From assembly GCF_036178845.1 (NCBI RefSeq), contig NZ_CP108070.1, positions 6,138,001-6,202,000 of the forward strand: a stretch of 64,000 bases of DNA, read 5' to 3'. Positions 26,279 to 34,531 of the stretch are shown here, in pieces. Position 1 is the stretch's first letter; each line of letters begins with the position of its first letter. The translations under genes and the position numbers were made by a program. The notes under the pieces were generated by a model that was given only the letters and a program-made list of their open reading frames with translations, was not told the DNA's origin and did not search any database. Source of the DNA: Streptomyces sp. NBC_00271 (lineage in GTDB: Bacteria; Actinomycetota; Actinomycetes; Streptomycetales; Streptomycetaceae).

Positions 26279-26953
26279 ATGCCTGCCGCGCCGTCCGTGA
26301 CCGCTCCGCCCGCCACCAAGCAACCCCCCGCCGCCGACCGCGTCTACGCCCACGTCAAGCGGGGCGTCCTGGAACGTCGTTACGAGGGTGGGACGCTGCT
26401 CACCGAGGGTGAGCTCGCCGAGGCCGTGGGGGTCTCGCGGACGCCGGTGCGCGAGGCGTTGCTCCGGCTCGAGGTCGAGGGCCTGATCAAGCTCTACCCG
26501 AAGAAGGGCGCGCTCGTCCTGCCCGTCTCCGCGCAGGAGATCGCGGACGTGGTCGAGACACGGCAACTCGTGGAGGAGCACTCGGTCCGCAAGGCCGTGC
26601 CCGCGTCGCCGTATCTCATCGCGCGCCTGGAGGAACTCCTCGCGCAGCAGAAGGAGCAGGCAGCCGCGGGGGACCTGGCCGGCGCCGCCGTCACCGACCG
26701 CTGCTTCCACGCCGAGATCGTCCGCAGTGGCGGCAACGAGATCCTCTCCCGGCTCTACGACCAGTTGCGCGACCGGCAGTTGCGGATGGGCGTCGCCGTC
26801 ATGCACGCGCACCCCGACCGGATCACCAAGACGCTCACCGAGCACGAGGCGATCCTCGAAGCACTGCGGTCCGGCGACGCGGAGGCGGCGGTCGATATCG
26901 TCCACAGTCACGTCAGCTGGTTCTCGAACCTGGCGCGGGGAGAGGTTCGATGA
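26279..26953 (+). CDS. GntR-family regulator (FadR/FCD subfamily)
   Basis: A 224-residue regulator: winged helix-turn-helix (about 20-82, LTEGELAEAVGVSRTPVREALLRLEVEGLI) and an all-helical FCD ligand domain (about 90-215). Members usually repress transport or catabolic genes for organic acids. The start is set at ATG 26279, preceded by a -10-like TATGAT. Its stop overlaps the MFS start as ATGA, so it most likely controls this transporter. The effector is unknown. Confidence 0.85.
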   Translation: MPAAPSVTAPPATKQPPAADRVYAHVKRGVLERRYEGGTLLTEGELAEAVGVSRTPVREALLRLEVEGLIKLYPKKGALVLPVSAQEIADVVETRQLVEEHSVRKAVPASPYLIARLEELLAQQKEQAAAGDLAGAAVTDRCFHAEIVRSGGNEILSRLYDQLRDRQLRMGVAVMHAHPDRITKTLTEHEAILEALRSGDAEAAVDIVHSHVSWFSNLARGEVR

Positions 26954-28254
26954 GCTCCCACTCGGCCGTCTCGCTCCCCGGGGACCCGCCCGGCGGCCGC
27001 CGCGCGATCGGCGTCTGGGGCATCGGCGTCTCCGTCTACTTCGTCGCCGTCATCTTCCGTACCTCGCTGGGAGTGGCCGGGCTCGACGCCGCGGACCGCT
27101 TCCATGTGAACGCCTCCGCCCTCTCCACCTTCTCGATCCTGCAACTCCTCGTCTACGCGGGCATGCAGATACCCGTGGGACTGCTGGTCGACGGACTCGG
27201 CACCAAGAAGGTGCTGACCATCGGCGTACTGCTCTTCACCGCGGGCCAGTTGGGCTTCGCGTTCTCCTCCACGTACGGGATGGCCCTGGCCTCGCGCGCG
27301 CTGCTGGGCTGCGGGGACGCGATGACGTTCATCAGCGTGCTGCGGCTGGGCACGCGGTGGTTCCCGGCGCGGCGGGGGCCGTTGGTCGCGCAGCTCGCCG
27401 GTCTGGTGGGCATGGCGGGCAACCTGGTCTCCACCCTCGTCATCGCGCGGCTGCTGCACGGGGTGGGGTGGACGACGGCGTTCGCGGGCAGCGCGTTCGC
27501 CGGGGTCGTCGTCCTCGTACTCCTCCTTCTCTTCCTGAAGGACCACCCCGAGGGGCACGAGCCGGAACCGTTCCCGCACCAGGGGGCCGCGTATGTGCGG
27601 CGGCAGATCGCGGCGTCGTGGCGGGAGCCCGGTACGCGACTGGGGATGTGGGTGCACTTCACGACGCAGTTCCCGGCGATGGTCTTCCTGCTCCTGTGGG
27701 GCATGCCGTTCCTGGTCCAGGCGCAGGGGCTGTCGCGGGCGACGGCCGGTGAACTGCTCACCCTCGTGGTGCTGTCCAACATGTTCGTGGGTCTTGTCTA
27801 CGGGCAGATCGTCGCCCGGCATCACGCGGCGCGGCTTCCGCTGGCGCTCGGGACGGTGACGGCGACGGCCGTGGTCTGGGCGAGTGTGCTGGCGTATCCC
27901 GGTGACCGGGATCCCCTGTGGCTGCTGGTCGTGCTGTGCGCGGTGCTCGGGGCGTGTGGGCCGGCTTCCATGATCGGGTTCGACTTCGCGCGGCCCGCGA
28001 ATCCGCCGGAGCGGCAGGGCACCGCGTCCGGGATCACCAACATGGGTGGTTTCGTCGCCTCCATGACGACGTTGTTCGCGATCGGCGTGCTGCTGGACGC
28101 GACCGGGGACAGCTATCGCGTCGCCTTCTCCGCCGTGTTCGTCCTTCAGGCGCTGGGGCTGAGTCAGATCTTCCGGTTGCGGAAGCAGGCGGCGCGCAGG
28201 GAGCGTGAGCGGCTGGTGGCCAGCCGCGTGGAGACGGTACACGTCCCCGCGTAG
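26950..28254 (+). CDS. Major facilitator superfamily transporter
   Basis: A 434-residue permease with about 12 hydrophobic helices. The MFS loop between helices 2 and 3 reads GLLVDGLGTKKVLTIG, close to the GxxxDRxGRR signature. A hydrophilic central loop (about 193-220) divides the two halves, and the C-terminus is basic. It is translationally coupled to the GntR gene. The substrate is unknown; sugar-acid, anion or drug export families are all possible. The 3' side has an intergenic repeat that forms a long hairpin with the next convergent gene. Confidence 0.82.
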   Translation: MSSHSAVSLPGDPPGGRRAIGVWGIGVSVYFVAVIFRTSLGVAGLDAADRFHVNASALSTFSILQLLVYAGMQIPVGLLVDGLGTKKVLTIGVLLFTAGQLGFAFSSTYGMALASRALLGCGDAMTFISVLRLGTRWFPARRGPLVAQLAGLVGMAGNLVSTLVIARLLHGVGWTTAFAGSAFAGVVVLVLLLLFLKDHPEGHEPEPFPHQGAAYVRRQIAASWREPGTRLGMWVHFTTQFPAMVFLLLWGMPFLVQAQGLSRATAGELLTLVVLSNMFVGLVYGQIVARHHAARLPLALGTVTATAVVWASVLAYPGDRDPLWLLVVLCAVLGACGPASMIGFDFARPANPPERQGTASGITNMGGFVASMTTLFAIGVLLDATGDSYRVAFSAVFVLQALGLSQIFRLRKQAARRERERLVASRVETVHVPA

Positions 28255-28267
28255 CGCCCCTTCAGGA

Positions 28268-28358
28268 GCGCGGGGAACTGCCTGACCAGCCCCCGCCCAC
28301 CCGCAGGCTCCCCTTCACCCGCAGGCCCCGATTCACCCGCAGTCGAAGAACCCCGCGC
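28268..28358. repeat. Streptomyces-type intergenic repeat forming a long hairpin
   Basis: GCGCGGGG (28268-28275) pairs with CCCCGCGC (28351-28358) at the stop of the opposite gene. Between them lie GAACTG, a CCAGCCCCC tract and three copies of CACCCGCAG. Tracts of the form GCGCGGGGAACTG...GACCAGCC are, from memory, dispersed in many copies between Streptomyces genes. It probably acts as a bidirectional terminator here. Confidence 0.6.
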
Positions 28359-29182
28359 TACGGCGTGACCGCGAAGTTCCTCAGGATGGCCGTGGTCAGT
28401 TCCGGGTCGCCCTCCGTCTTGATGCGGTCGGAGACGGCGTCGGCCGTGACGCGGCCGCAGGCGAGACGGAAGTACGTCTCCCAGTCGAGGCTGAGGGTGG
28501 CGGCCGGGCCGAGCGAGGGGGCGCCGTCTATCGAGCCGCGTCCGTCCGCATCGACCCGTACCGTCCGCAGGAACTCCAGCGGCCCGTGGATGTCGAAGAC
28601 GACCGCCGAGTTCGCGGGCGCCCCCGCGTCCTTGGCGACGACCTTGGGCAGGGCCCCGAGGAGCTTGTCGCGGACGATGTGTGCGCCGGGAGAGTCGAGG
28701 TTGCCGGGCACGCCGAGGGCCACCCGCAGGTCCTGTTCGTGCACCCATACGTCGAACGCACGCCTGCGCATCGCCTGTTCGAGGGTGATCTCGGTCCCGA
28801 GCGGCCCACGCACCTTGGCGTCCGGCTGCCGCGACTCGTTCCGCAGCTGACGGTTGCGGCGGATGATCGTGTACTCCAGCTCGGAGGTCATCTCCGGCGC
28901 CGTGTGGTGGCGGCGCACGTCGACCTGCATCTCCATGTACCGCTGGTGTTCGTTCGTCACGTGGTACAGGTCGCGGGGGAGCGTGTGGATCGGCCGCGGA
29001 TCGCCCAGCATCTCGCAGTCGAGCCCGATGACATGCGAGACGAGATCCCGCACCGACCAGCCGGGGCAGGGCGTGCGCCGGTTCCACTCGCCTTCCACCA
29101 GCGGCGACACCAACTCGGATATCGCATCGACGGAGTGGGTCCAGGCGTCGGCGTAGGACTGAAGGCTGGGATGCAGACTCAC
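28358..29182 (-). CDS. Maleylpyruvate isomerase-family, putative mycothiol-dependent enzyme
   Basis: A 274-residue member of the actinobacterial DinB-like fold family whose best known member is mycothiol-dependent maleylpyruvate isomerase. The N-terminal four-helix region carries the signature CPGWSVRDLVSHVIGLDCEM (about 37-56), where His is a likely metal ligand; RRRAFDVWVHEQDLRVALG carries another conserved His. A sterol-carrier-like C-terminal part follows. The substrate is unknown. The GTG at 29182 is chosen for the GAGGGG site 8 bases upstream; the longer frame upstream runs into the divergent promoter region. Confidence 0.78.
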   Translation of the reverse strand: MSLHPSLQSYADAWTHSVDAISELVSPLVEGEWNRRTPCPGWSVRDLVSHVIGLDCEMLGDPRPIHTLPRDLYHVTNEHQRYMEMQVDVRRHHTAPEMTSELEYTIIRRNRQLRNESRQPDAKVRGPLGTEITLEQAMRRRAFDVWVHEQDLRVALGVPGNLDSPGAHIVRDKLLGALPKVVAKDAGAPANSAVVFDIHGPLEFLRTVRVDADGRGSIDGAPSLGPAATLSLDWETYFRLACGRVTADAVSDRIKTEGDPELTTAILRNFAVTP

Positions 29183-29336
29183 GGAACGGGACCCCTCGGG
29201 CGGTTGGACGCGGGCAGTGCTCAGGCAGCGGGTGTCTTGGGACGCTAAGTTACGCTGCTGTGAGGCACCCCGGCAGTGCTTTCGTGTGACGATCGTAGGC
29301 CTGTATGGACGGCTCGAATGCCAGGACGGTGGTAGT

Positions 29337-30131
29337 GTGCGCGCCTCTCTCCTCCAGATCGACGTAAACGACGGCGAAACGGTCGATTCGCGTCGACGGC
29401 GTGTGGCGGCTCTGGTACGAGAACAAGCCGGAGTCGATCTGATCGTGCTGCCGGAGCTGTGGACCACCGGCGCGTTCGCCTACGAGGCGTTCGGTACGGA
29501 GGCGGAGTCCCTCGAAGGGCCGACGTTCGAGGCCATGGCGAAGGCGGCGAGCGACGCGGGCACCTGGCTGCACGCCGGGTCGATCCCCGAGCGGGACGCC
29601 GACGGCACGCTCTACAACACCTCCCTCGTCTTCACCCCCTCCGGCGACCTGGCCGCCGCCTATCGCAAGATCCACCGCTTCGGCTTCGACAAGGGCGAGG
29701 CCGTACTGATGGGGGCGGGCGGCGAACTGGTGACGGTCCGTCTGCCGGAGACCACCCTCGGCATCGCCACCTGCTACGACCTCCGCTTCCCCGAGCTCTT
29801 CCGCGGGCTCGTCGACGCCGGCGCCGAGACCCTCGTCCTCTCGGCCGGCTGGCCCGAGCGGCGCCGCTCCCACTGGACGCTGCTCGCGCAGGCCCGCGCG
29901 GTCGAGAACCAGGCGTTCGTTCTTGCCTGTGGAACGGCCGGCACGCACGCGGGCGTTCCCCAGGCCGGTCACTCGGTCGTGGTCGATCCATGGGGGGAGG
30001 TCCTGGCGGAGGCCGGGGCCGGGGAGCAGGTGCTCACGGTGGACTTCGACCCCGGCAAGGTCGCGACCACGCGGGAGCAGTTCCCGGCGCTGAAGGACCG
30101 GATGCTGGGACTGACGGCACCGCGCCGCTGA
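29337..30131 (+). CDS. Carbon-nitrogen hydrolase (nitrilase superfamily)
   Basis: A 264-residue amidase-type hydrolase with a complete Glu-Lys-Cys triad: Glu40 in VLPELW, Lys111 in YRKIHRFGF and Cys146 in ATCYDLRFPELFR. The length and the CYDLRFPE motif fit the Nit/omega-amidase branch, which hydrolyses small amides such as deaminated glutathione or alpha-keto amides; the real substrate is unknown. The GTG at 29337 follows GGTGG. It is divergent from the isomerase-family gene. The active site is intact. Confidence 0.83.
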   Translation: MRASLLQIDVNDGETVDSRRRRVAALVREQAGVDLIVLPELWTTGAFAYEAFGTEAESLEGPTFEAMAKAASDAGTWLHAGSIPERDADGTLYNTSLVFTPSGDLAAAYRKIHRFGFDKGEAVLMGAGGELVTVRLPETTLGIATCYDLRFPELFRGLVDAGAETLVLSAGWPERRRSHWTLLAQARAVENQAFVLACGTAGTHAGVPQAGHSVVVDPWGEVLAEAGAGEQVLTVDFDPGKVATTREQFPALKDRMLGLTAPRR

Positions 30132-30183
30132 GTCAGTCCTTTCCCGGTCTTCTGGCCGCTCCGCTCCTCTCCTCTGGCCTTCC

Positions 30184-30729
30184 TCACCTCGGTCCGTCGA
30201 GTCCGTCCCCGCCCCGCTCCTTCTCCGCCAGGTGGATCACGCACACCGCCACCGCGATCAGCAGCGCGGGGTCCGCGTCCTCGCGGACGACGTCGACGCC
30301 GTACGTCTCCCGTACGTGCAGCCAACGGCGCGAGATCACCGCCAGCAGCTCACCCTCGTACTCGACGGCGAACTCGCGGTCGAGGATCTTGCCGCTGACG
30401 TCGAGTTCCGTACCGTCCACCAGGGACACCCGGTAGTGGTTGCGGAGCAGGGACAGCCGCTTGCGTCTGATCGTCGCCAGCGGTTCCCCGTCCCGCCCGA
30501 TCACCATCGTGTCCCGCAGGGCGAACATCTTCTGGTGGATGTCGATGAGGACACGCCCGCGGGTGTCCTTCAGCTCGAAGGTGTCCCGCAGTCGCATCGC
30601 CTTGCCGTCGACGAGGAACACCTTGGTGCCGTGGTCGTCCTCGATCCAGTAGTCGTCACCGAAGCCGAGGAGCCGGTCGCGTACGAGGAATCTCATACCG
30701 GTACCGGTTCCCGGCAACCGCAAGATCAT
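30184..30729 (-). CDS. LURP-one-related (YxjI-like) protein
   Basis: A 181-residue protein of the LURP-one/Tubby-like beta-barrel family, with the repeating pattern KVFLVDGKAMRLRDTFELKD, GRVLIDIHQKMFALRDTMVI and KILDREFAVEYEGELLAVIS. A C-terminal helix (ALLIAVAVCVIHLAEKERGG) would be the central hydrophobic helix of the barrel. The function is not established; relatives may act as membrane-associated phospholipid sensors. ATG 30729 has GAGG 8 bases upstream and is preferred to GTG 30732. Confidence 0.75.
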   Translation of the reverse strand: MILRLPGTGTGMRFLVRDRLLGFGDDYWIEDDHGTKVFLVDGKAMRLRDTFELKDTRGRVLIDIHQKMFALRDTMVIGRDGEPLATIRRKRLSLLRNHYRVSLVDGTELDVSGKILDREFAVEYEGELLAVISRRWLHVRETYGVDVVREDADPALLIAVAVCVIHLAEKERGGDGLDGPR

Positions 30730-30824
30730 CACGCGTTCCTCGCGAAGGGGCCGGGTGTCGAGCAGGGGAGCGAAGTGAGGTGGGGAGTAAAACAGGGCTC
30801 AGCGGGGTGTGGTTGGCTTGATCC

Positions 30825-32630
30825 ATGGCAAAGCGAGTGCGTGTCCGAGCCCCCGAACTGACAGGTAAGGGTGGCTGGATCAACACAGTCGGTGGACAGC
30901 TCGGCCTCACTGAACTCCGAGGCCGCATCGTAATTGTTGATTTTTGGACATTTTGTTGCGTGAACTGTCTGCATGTCCTGGACGAGCTGCGGGAGCTGGA
31001 GGAGAAGCACCGGGACACGGTGGTGATCATCGGGGTGCACTCGCCGAAGTTCGTGCACGAGGCCGAGCACCAGGCGGTCGTGGACGCGGTGGAGCGGTAC
31101 GGGGTCGAGCACCCGGTGCTCGACGATCCCGAGCTCGCGACCTGGAAGCAGTACGCCGTGCGTGCCTGGCCGACGCTCGTCGTGATCGACCCCGAGGGAT
31201 ACGTGGTCGCGCAGCACGCCGGTGAGGGGCACGCGCACGCCATCACCCGCCTGGTGGAGGAGCTGGAGGCCGAGCACGCGGCCAAGGGGACGCTGCGCCG
31301 CGGCGACGGGCCGTACGTGGCACCCGAACCCGAGCCCACGACGCTCCGCTTCCCCGGCAAGGCCCTCGCCCTGCCGAGCGGGAACCTCCTGGTCAGCGAC
31401 ACGACCCGGCACCAGCTCGTCGAGCTGGAGGGCGACGGGGAGAGCGTCGTACGGCGGATCGGCTCCGGGGTGCGGGGGTTCGTGGACGGGTCGGCCGAGG
31501 AGGCCGGGTTCAGCGAGCCGCAGGGGCTGGCGCTGCTCGACGACGGTTCGGTCGTCGTCGCGGACACCGTGAACCACGCGCTGCGCCGCCTGGACCTCGC
31601 GACCGGCGAGGTCAGCACCCTCGCGGGGACGGGACGCCAGTGGTGGCAGGGCTCGCCGACGTCCGGCCCGGCGCGCGAGGTGGACCTGTCCTCGCCGTGG
31701 GACGTGGCGCTGTTCGGTGGAAAGGTCTGGATCGCCATGGCCGGGGTGCATCAGTTGTGGGCGTACGACCCGGAGGGCGCCACCGTCGGGGTCGCCGCCG
31801 GTACGACGAACGAGGGGCTCGTGGACGGGCCGGGGGCCGAGGCCTGGTTCGCGCAGCCGTCCGGGCTCGCCGCCACCGCCGACCGGCTCTGGCTCGCCGA
31901 CTCCGAGACGAGCGCCCTGCGCTGGGTGGACCTCGACGGGAGCGTGCACACCGCCGTCGGCACCGGTCTTTTCGACTTCGGACACCGGGACGGAGCCGCC
32001 GAACAGGCCCTGCTCCAGCACCCGTTGGGTGTCACGGCCCTCCCCGACGGCTCGGTCGCGGTCAGCGACACGTACAACCACGCACTGCGCCGCTACGACC
32101 CCGCGACGGGCGAGGTGACCACGCTGGCGACCGACTTGAGGGAGCCCAGCGACGCGGTTCTCGTCGGGGACGACATCGTGGTCGTGGAGTCGGCGCGACA
32201 CCGGCTGACCCGGCTGCGGCTCCCCGAGGAGGCCGTGCGGGTGGAGTCGGTGGCCCACCGCACCCAGCGCGCGGCGACCGAAGTGGCTCCGGGAGGGCTT
32301 CGGTTGGACGTGATCTTCCAGGCGCCGGCCGGCCAGAAGCTCGACACCCGCTACGGCCCGTCCACCAGACTCCTGGTCTCCTCGACCCCACCCGAGCTGC
32401 TGCTTACGGGCGAGGGCGCGGGAACCGATCTCTCCCGCGCCCTGGAGCTGAACCCGGCCGTCACGGAGGGCGTCCTGCACGTCTCCGCGATGGCGGCGTC
32501 CTGCGACGACGATCCCGCGAACGAGTACCCGGCCTGCCACGTCCACCAGCAGGACTGGGGCGTGCCGGTCCGCCTCACCGAGGGCGGCACGGACCGGCTG
32601 CCGCTGGTGCTGGCGGGCATGGCCGACTGA
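30825..32630 (+). CDS. Thioredoxin-like domain fused to NHL-repeat propeller
   Basis: A 601-residue cytosolic protein. The N-terminal part (about 5-150) is a thioredoxin/AhpC-TSA-like domain with redox motif CVNC (Cys45, Cys48) in FCCVNCLH and cis-Pro region RAWPTLVVID. It is followed by six or so NHL repeats (about 170-450; for example FSEPQGLALLDDGSVVVADT and HPLGVTALPDGSVAVSDTYN) and a C-terminal beta domain (about 475-590). The architecture resembles human NHLRC2; the function in bacteria is unclear. No ribosome site is apparent before the ATG. Codons 36-50 around the CxxC are unusually AT-rich for this genome. Confidence 0.85.
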   Translation: MAKRVRVRAPELTGKGGWINTVGGQLGLTELRGRIVIVDFWTFCCVNCLHVLDELRELEEKHRDTVVIIGVHSPKFVHEAEHQAVVDAVERYGVEHPVLDDPELATWKQYAVRAWPTLVVIDPEGYVVAQHAGEGHAHAITRLVEELEAEHAAKGTLRRGDGPYVAPEPEPTTLRFPGKALALPSGNLLVSDTTRHQLVELEGDGESVVRRIGSGVRGFVDGSAEEAGFSEPQGLALLDDGSVVVADTVNHALRRLDLATGEVSTLAGTGRQWWQGSPTSGPAREVDLSSPWDVALFGGKVWIAMAGVHQLWAYDPEGATVGVAAGTTNEGLVDGPGAEAWFAQPSGLAATADRLWLADSETSALRWVDLDGSVHTAVGTGLFDFGHRDGAAEQALLQHPLGVTALPDGSVAVSDTYNHALRRYDPATGEVTTLATDLREPSDAVLVGDDIVVVESARHRLTRLRLPEEAVRVESVAHRTQRAATEVAPGGLRLDVIFQAPAGQKLDTRYGPSTRLLVSSTPPELLLTGEGAGTDLSRALELNPAVTEGVLHVSAMAASCDDDPANEYPACHVHQQDWGVPVRLTEGGTDRLPLVLAGMAD

Positions 32631-32654
32631 CCGCCCCCACGTCCGTGGCGTCGG

Positions 32655-32888
32655 CTACACGCCGTAGCCGCCCCGGTGGTGCCGCTCCTCCTCGATCACC
32701 GGGGTGCTGGGCGGCATGACCACCCGGCGCCTCCTGGCGATGCTGCTGAACGTCACCACGCCGATCAGCCCGACGATCATGAAGATGAGGCCGACCAGGT
32801 CGAGGTTGACTCCCTTCATGTGCCAGTCGGTCGCGAATGTGAGGACCGCCCCCGCTGCGATCAGGATGATGCATCCGCCCAGGCTCAT
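32655..32888 (-). CDS. Small two-helix membrane protein (DUF6458-type)
   Basis: 77 residues with two transmembrane segments (GCIILIAAGAVLTFATDW, about 5-22; LDLVGLIFMIVGLIGVVTFSS, about 29-49) and a basic, His/Arg-containing cytoplasmic tail ending HHRGGYGV. The conserved actinobacterial family has no known function. The ATG at 32888 has GGAGG 8 bases upstream. The gene lies in a short gap between larger genes and is probably transcribed on its own. Confidence 0.72.
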   Translation of the reverse strand: MSLGGCIILIAAGAVLTFATDWHMKGVNLDLVGLIFMIVGLIGVVTFSSIARRRRVVMPPSTPVIEEERHHRGGYGV

Positions 32889-32966
32889 GGGTGTCGCCTC
32901 CTTGTAACCAACTCGGCTTCTCTCAGGCCCGGTCCGGGTACCCGGCGGCGCGCCGGGCATGCGGAA

Positions 32967-34319
32967 CTAACCTTCCAGGAACGCCACCAGCGCGTTGGCC
33001 AGCAGGAACGGGTCGTCAGCGCCGCAGAGTTCGCGGACGCTGTGCATCGAGAGGATGGCCACGCCGATGTCGACGGTCCTGATGCCGTGGCGGGCTGCGG
33101 TGATCGGGCCGATGGTGGTGCCGCAGGGCATCGAGTTGTTGGAGACGAAGGACTGGAAGGGCACGCCGGCCTTCGCGCAGGCGGCGGCGAAGACCGCACG
33201 GCCCGAACCGTCCGTGGCGTAGCGGTTGTTGACGTTCACCTTGAGGATGGGGCCGCCGCCCGCCCGCGGGTGGTGCGTCGGGTCGTGCCGCTCCGCGTAG
33301 TTGGGGTGGACGGCGTGGCCGGTGTCGGAGGAGAGGCAGATGGTGCCCGCGAAGGCGCGCGCCCGGTCCTCGTACGAGCCGCCCCGCGCGAATACCGAGC
33401 GTTCCAGCACGCCGCCGAGCAGCGGACCGTCGGCGCCGGTGTCGCTCTGCGAGCCGCTCTCCTCGTGGTCGAAGGCCGCGAGGACGGGGATGTACGAAAG
33501 CCCCGACCCCGACCCCGAACCCGACCCGGAACCCGAACCGGAATCTGAACCGGAGGGGGAGCCCTCGCCCGTCGCCGCCGCGATCAGCGCCGCCGTGCCG
33601 GCGTGCACGGACAGCAGGTTGTCCATGCGCGGTCCGGCCACCAGCTCCTTGTCGCGGCCCAGGTACGCGGGCCGCTCGACGGAGTGGGTCATCAGGTCCC
33701 AGCCGGTGACCTCACCCGCCGACAGCCCCGACTCCTCCTCCAGGAAGGCGATCAGATCGCCCTCGCCGGGGTCGCCCAGACCCCAGACGGGCTGCAGATG
33801 ACGCTGCTTGTCGAGCTTGAGGCCGTCGGTGGAGACGGAACGGTCGAGGTGCACGGCGAGCTGGGGCACGCGCAGCAGGGGCCGGTCGATGTTCACCAGA
33901 CGCGAGGAGCCGTCCTTCAGCGTCAGCCGTCCCGCCAGCCCCAGGTCCCGGTCCAGCCAGGAGTTCATCAGCGGGCCGCCGTAGATCTCCACGGCGACCT
34001 GGCGCCAGCCGTGCGCCCCGCTGTCCGGCTGCGGCTTCACCCGCAGATTGGGGGAGTCGGTGTGCGCGCCCACGATCCGGAACGGGGTGTGAGGCTCGGC
34101 ACCCTCGGGCACGTACCAGGCGACGATCGCGCCGCCGCGCAGCACGTACTTGCCGCCGCTCGTCCCCTCCCAGGCATCGGTCTCGGCGACCTGACGGAAT
34201 CCGGCCTTCTCCAGCCGCTCGGCGGCGTTCGCCACGGCGTGGTACGGCGTCGGGCTCGCCGCCAGAAAGGTCATGAGGTCGTCGGTGTGGCCGCGGTCGA
34301 AGCGGGCGCTTGTGCTCAT
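32967..34319 (-). CDS. M18-family aminopeptidase
   Basis: A 450-residue zinc aminopeptidase of the aspartyl aminopeptidase family, cleaving N-terminal residues from peptides in the cytosol. Visible metal and catalytic regions are GAHTDSP (His86), the RMDNLLSVH segment (Asp), FDHEESGSQSDTGADG (Glu pair) and ILSMHSVRELC near the C-terminus (His). Between the Asp and Glu segments is a low-complexity insert of alternating Gly-Ser (about 256-276). The ATG is at 34319. Confidence 0.87.
   Translation of the reverse strand: MSTSARFDRGHTDDLMTFLAASPTPYHAVANAAERLEKAGFRQVAETDAWEGTSGGKYVLRGGAIVAWYVPEGAEPHTPFRIVGAHTDSPNLRVKPQPDSGAHGWRQVAVEIYGGPLMNSWLDRDLGLAGRLTLKDGSSRLVNIDRPLLRVPQLAVHLDRSVSTDGLKLDKQRHLQPVWGLGDPGEGDLIAFLEEESGLSAGEVTGWDLMTHSVERPAYLGRDKELVAGPRMDNLLSVHAGTAALIAAATGEGSPSGSDSGSGSGSGSGSGSGLSYIPVLAAFDHEESGSQSDTGADGPLLGGVLERSVFARGGSYEDRARAFAGTICLSSDTGHAVHPNYAERHDPTHHPRAGGGPILKVNVNNRYATDGSGRAVFAAACAKAGVPFQSFVSNNSMPCGTTIGPITAARHGIRTVDIGVAILSMHSVRELCGADDPFLLANALVAFLEG
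33500..33561. repeat. Hexanucleotide-like microsatellite inside the M18 gene
   Basis: Imperfect six-base units (CCCGAC, CCCGAA, CCGGAA) repeated about ten times encode an alternating Ser-Gly stretch in the aminopeptidase. The repeat keeps the frame, so copy number can change without a frameshift. Confidence 0.75.
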
Positions 34320-34463
34320 GGGTTCACCTTAACGAGGCCCGTGGGCCCGCTCCCGGCGATGGGGACGGCCCTTCGTAAGGGGGATGTGAAGGGCGGGCGA
34401 CTGACTGGAGGGGCAGGTGTGCGAGGAGCGGGCCGCCGCCAGCCCCCTGTGGCCGCATACGGC

Positions 34464-34504
34464 GGCGGCCCGCCCCCGGAGATTCGCTCCGGGAACGGGC
34501 CGCC
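34464..34504. terminator. Terminator downstream of the acyl-CoA dehydrogenase gene
   Basis: Outer arms GGCGGCCCG/CGGGCCGCC and inner arms CCCGGAG/CTCCGGG with a 5-base loop form a long interrupted hairpin, 28 bases beyond the acyl-CoA dehydrogenase stop. Confidence 0.65.
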
Positions 34505-34531
34505 CACGACGATGCCCTCAGACCACGAGGA

